From an uncultured Oscillospiraceae bacterium (GTDB taxonomy: Bacteria > Bacillota > Clostridia > Oscillospirales > Ruminococcaceae), in the NCBI GenBank assembly GCA_934232845.1, contig CAKQGD010000073.1, positions 1 to 7,125 of the forward strand: a stretch of 7,125 nucleotides of DNA, given 5' to 3'. A program made the translations under genes and the position numbers. The stretch's first letter is position 1. Every line of letters begins with the position of its first letter. The notes below the pieces were generated by a model that made no database searches, was not told the DNA's origin, and worked only from the letters and a program-made list of their open reading frames with translations. Shown one piece after another: positions 5,749-7,125 of this stretch.

Positions 5749-5865
5749 TCATTGACCGCAGTGCCGCGTTCTTCGTTCGGCAGCGGCCTGCAAAATCGTC
5801 CTATACAAAAAATCTTCCGCACATACCGCACACCGGCGGCAGTCTTTCAGAGCGGTTTCTTCCAT
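5749..5865 (-). CDS. Possible 38-residue cysteine-rich small protein (zinc-ribbon-like)
   Basis: I do not recognise this as a known family. An ATG at 5865 opens a 38-codon frame ending in TGA at 5749. It begins 28 bases after the regulator stop and ends 19 bases before the kinase start, so it fits the gap neatly. The product starts M-E-E-T-A-L-K-D, has C9-x2-C12-x2-C15, a middle that could be helical (F-L-Y-R-T-I-L-Q-A-A-A-E-R), and ends H35-C36-G-Q. That spacing could bind zinc. Against it, there is no clear Shine-Dalgarno site before the ATG, its third-position GC is lower than in neighbouring genes, and a frame this short can arise by chance. Translation could be coupled to the regulator stop. 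Confidence 0.35.
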   Translation of the reverse strand: MEETALKDCRRCAVCAEDFLYRTILQAAAERRTRHCGQ

Positions 5866-5893
5866 GCCGAAGCCGGGCGGTATGACAGCTGCC

Positions 5894-6586
5894 TTACGGC
5901 ATCCACTTGTAGCCGAAGCCCCATACCGTTGTGATATACTGAGGATTAGAGGGCTCGTCCTCGACCTTCATGCGAAGACGCCGAATGTTGACGTCAACGA
6001 TTTTAACGTCGCCGAAATAATCCTGCCCCCATACCTCGGACAGAATCTGCGCGCGGTCCAAAGCGGCGTCCGGATTTTTGAGAAACAACTCCATAATCTG
6101 AAATTCAACCTGCGTCAGCTCAATCGGCTTTCCTTTTTTGGACAGCGTGCGGCTGCGCAGATTCAGCACGAACGGGCCGGAGACGATCTCGTCCGAGGTC
6201 GGCTTCGGTGCGGACATGGAAACGCGGCGGTAAATCGCATCTACCCGGGCGGTCAGCTCCGAAGGAGAAAACGGCTTTGTAATATAGTCGTCGGCGCCGA
6301 GCATCAGCCCGTTGACCTTGTCCATTTCCTGACTTTTGGCGGTCAGAATGATAATACCGAGAGAGTCGGATCTCTCCCGAAGCTTTTTGCAGACGGAAAA
6401 GCCGTCCAGCCCCGGCATCATCACGTCGAGCAGCACTACGTCAAACGGCTCCTTCGCGTTGTCGTAGGCATCGATCGCAGCCAGCCCGTCGGCGACATCC
6501 GTCACATTGTAGCCCGCACGCTTGAGGTTGATTACCACAAAGTCGCGGATACCGTCCTCGTCTTCCGCAATCAGAATATTTCTCAT
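5894..6586 (-). CDS. OmpR/PhoB-family response regulator
   Basis: This cytoplasmic DNA-binding regulator of 230 residues is the likely partner of the downstream kinase. The receiver domain (1-120) has the acidic pocket E8-D9-E10-D11, phospho-acceptor Asp54 in L-L-D-V-M-M-P-G, Thr82 in I-L-T-A and Lys104 in T-K-P-F. A short linker (122-132) leads to a winged-helix domain (about 133-229) with E-L-T-Q-V-E-F-Q-I-M, V-D-V-N-I-R-R-L-R-M-K and the usual ending V-W-G-F-G-Y-K-W. It resembles PhoP/PhoB/WalR-type regulators, but the regulon cannot be told from sequence. The ATG at 6586 has AAAGGAGG about 8 bases upstream. It starts 30 bases after the preceding gene. The 164-base gap to the kinase is unusual, because such pairs often overlap or abut. 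Confidence 0.96.
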   Translation of the reverse strand: MRNILIAEDEDGIRDFVVINLKRAGYNVTDVADGLAAIDAYDNAKEPFDVVLLDVMMPGLDGFSVCKKLRERSDSLGIIILTAKSQEMDKVNGLMLGADDYITKPFSPSELTARVDAIYRRVSMSAPKPTSDEIVSGPFVLNLRSRTLSKKGKPIELTQVEFQIMELFLKNPDAALDRAQILSEVWGQDYFGDVKIVDVNIRRLRMKVEDEPSNPQYITTVWGFGYKWMP

Positions 6587-6616
6587 TTTGGGTCCCTCCT
6601 TTTATTCAATAGACAT

Positions 6617-7125
6617 TCAGCTTAAAAGCGAAAACAGCGACGCAGCTTCCTCCCGGGTTACGGCGTAAGCGGCGGGAGCATCCTGCGGCACACTGATCTG
6701 ATACTCGTAGATTCCCTTTGAGGCGATCGTCGTATACTCCGCCGTTTCAAATTTATCCTGATAATCGGACGGAGAAATCACCCGGATGCGCAGAAGCTCC
6801 GCCGCCGAAGCGTCGTTGAGAACACCGGTGTAGAGTACAAAGCTCCATTCTCCGTTGTCGGAGCGGCGCCGTACCGTCACACCGTCTCCCCACCTCTCGG
6901 GAAAAGTAAAACTGTATCCTCCCGCCTCGTTGATGACAAGACGCTGCACATCCGTCAGGCTGCCGCCCAGAATGCTCTTATAGGTCACAAGCCAGAGCGT
7001 ATCCTCTTCGTCCGCATCCTCATAGCCGGGAAGCGGCAGCGCCGTCGGCACGTCGATCAGTCCGTCTCCGTTGACGTCGCGGCAGAGCGCCGAAGAAGCG
7101 CTCCTCTCAAAGCTCTCATAGATGC
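6617..7125 (-). CDS. Unrecognised protein with a calcium-loop-like motif (partial, 5' end outside window)
   Basis: The visible 168 C-terminal residues continue past the window edge, so the in-frame GTG at 7051 is probably internal. I do not recognise the family. The motif D-V-N-G-D-G-L-I-D (coded at 7052-7078) has the DxNxDG pattern of calcium-binding loops in FG-GAP/VCBS, dockerin-like or EF-hand proteins. The rest is rich in aromatic and charged residues (W-L-V-T-Y, G-G-Y-S-F-T-F-P-E-R-W, W-S-F-V-L-Y-T-G), suggesting beta strands as in extracytoplasmic proteins. No membrane segment is visible in this part; a signal peptide or lipobox would lie outside the window. It ends 30 bases before the response regulator and is probably in the same operon, so it could be an envelope protein linked to the signalling pair. 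That link is inference from position only. Confidence 0.8.
   Translation of the reverse strand, partial: IYESFERSASSALCRDVNGDGLIDVPTALPLPGYEDADEEDTLWLVTYKSILGGSLTDVQRLVINEAGGYSFTFPERWGDGVTVRRRSDNGEWSFVLYTGVLNDASAAELLRIRVISPSDYQDKFETAEYTTIASKGIYEYQISVPQDAPAAYAVTREEAASLFSLLS

Noticed and set aside
5730..5831. N-terminal extension of the kinase from GTG 5831 or GTG 5822
   Set aside because: Neither start has a ribosome site, the added residues are arginine-rich and unlike kinase N termini, and TTG 5729 has AAAGGAGG at 8 bases.
4206..5885. Long plus-strand open frame of over 500 codons opposite the kinase
   Set aside because: The minus strand encodes a complete histidine kinase with every catalytic motif. 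The plus-strand product is arginine/histidine-rich and unrecognisable, so it is a shadow of high-GC coding DNA.
5864..6625. Plus-strand open frame opposite the response regulator
   Set aside because: It mirrors the regulator gene exactly and has no motif of its own.

Overview
The window looks like part of a chromosome of a low-oxygen Gram-positive bacterium of the class Clostridia, probably close to Oscillospiraceae/Ruminococcaceae. This is inferred from the gene families (YqhQ/DUF1385, a YnzC-like DUF896 protein, an AtpZ-AtpI-led ATP synthase operon with a sodium-type c subunit), the strong AGGAGG ribosome sites, and GC-rich genes separated by a very AT-rich gap. No species can be named from the sequence alone. 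Every gene is on the minus strand, so transcription runs from high to low coordinates.

Region 1 (7125 to 2171) reads as one operon. In order of transcription it holds: the 3' part of an unrecognised gene with a calcium-loop-like motif; an OmpR/PhoB-type response regulator; a possible 38-residue cysteine-rich small ORF filling the gap before the kinase; a membrane HAMP/HisKA sensor kinase with a TTG start; yqhQ (DUF1385 membrane protein); prmC (release-factor glutamine methyltransferase); and a small YnzC-like DUF896 protein. A strong hairpin terminator follows directly. The signalling genes and the translation-related genes are tightly spaced with no terminator between them, so they are probably co-transcribed, although a promoter inside the run cannot be excluded.

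Region 2 (about 2170 to 1722) is a roughly 450-base AT-rich intergenic region. It carries two nearly identical minus-strand promoters 109 bases apart (TTGCTT, 17-base spacer, TATTCT), apparently from a diverged tandem duplication. The distal copy also contains a perfect 20-base palindrome with a TACA-GG-TGTA core overlapping its -10 box.

Region 3 (1721 to 1) is the start of the F1Fo ATP synthase operon: atpZ, atpI, atpB (subunit a) and atpE (subunit c, cut by the window edge). AtpE has glutamates at both ion-site positions (Glu33 and Glu66, followed by Thr67), the two-carboxylate pattern of sodium-driven c rings. This suggests that the enzyme couples ATP synthesis or hydrolysis to Na+.

The most useful leads are the duplicated atp promoter with its palindrome, the two-carboxylate c subunit, and the small cysteine-rich ORF between regulator and kinase. 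No CRISPR array, tRNA, rRNA, insertion sequence or phage gene was seen.
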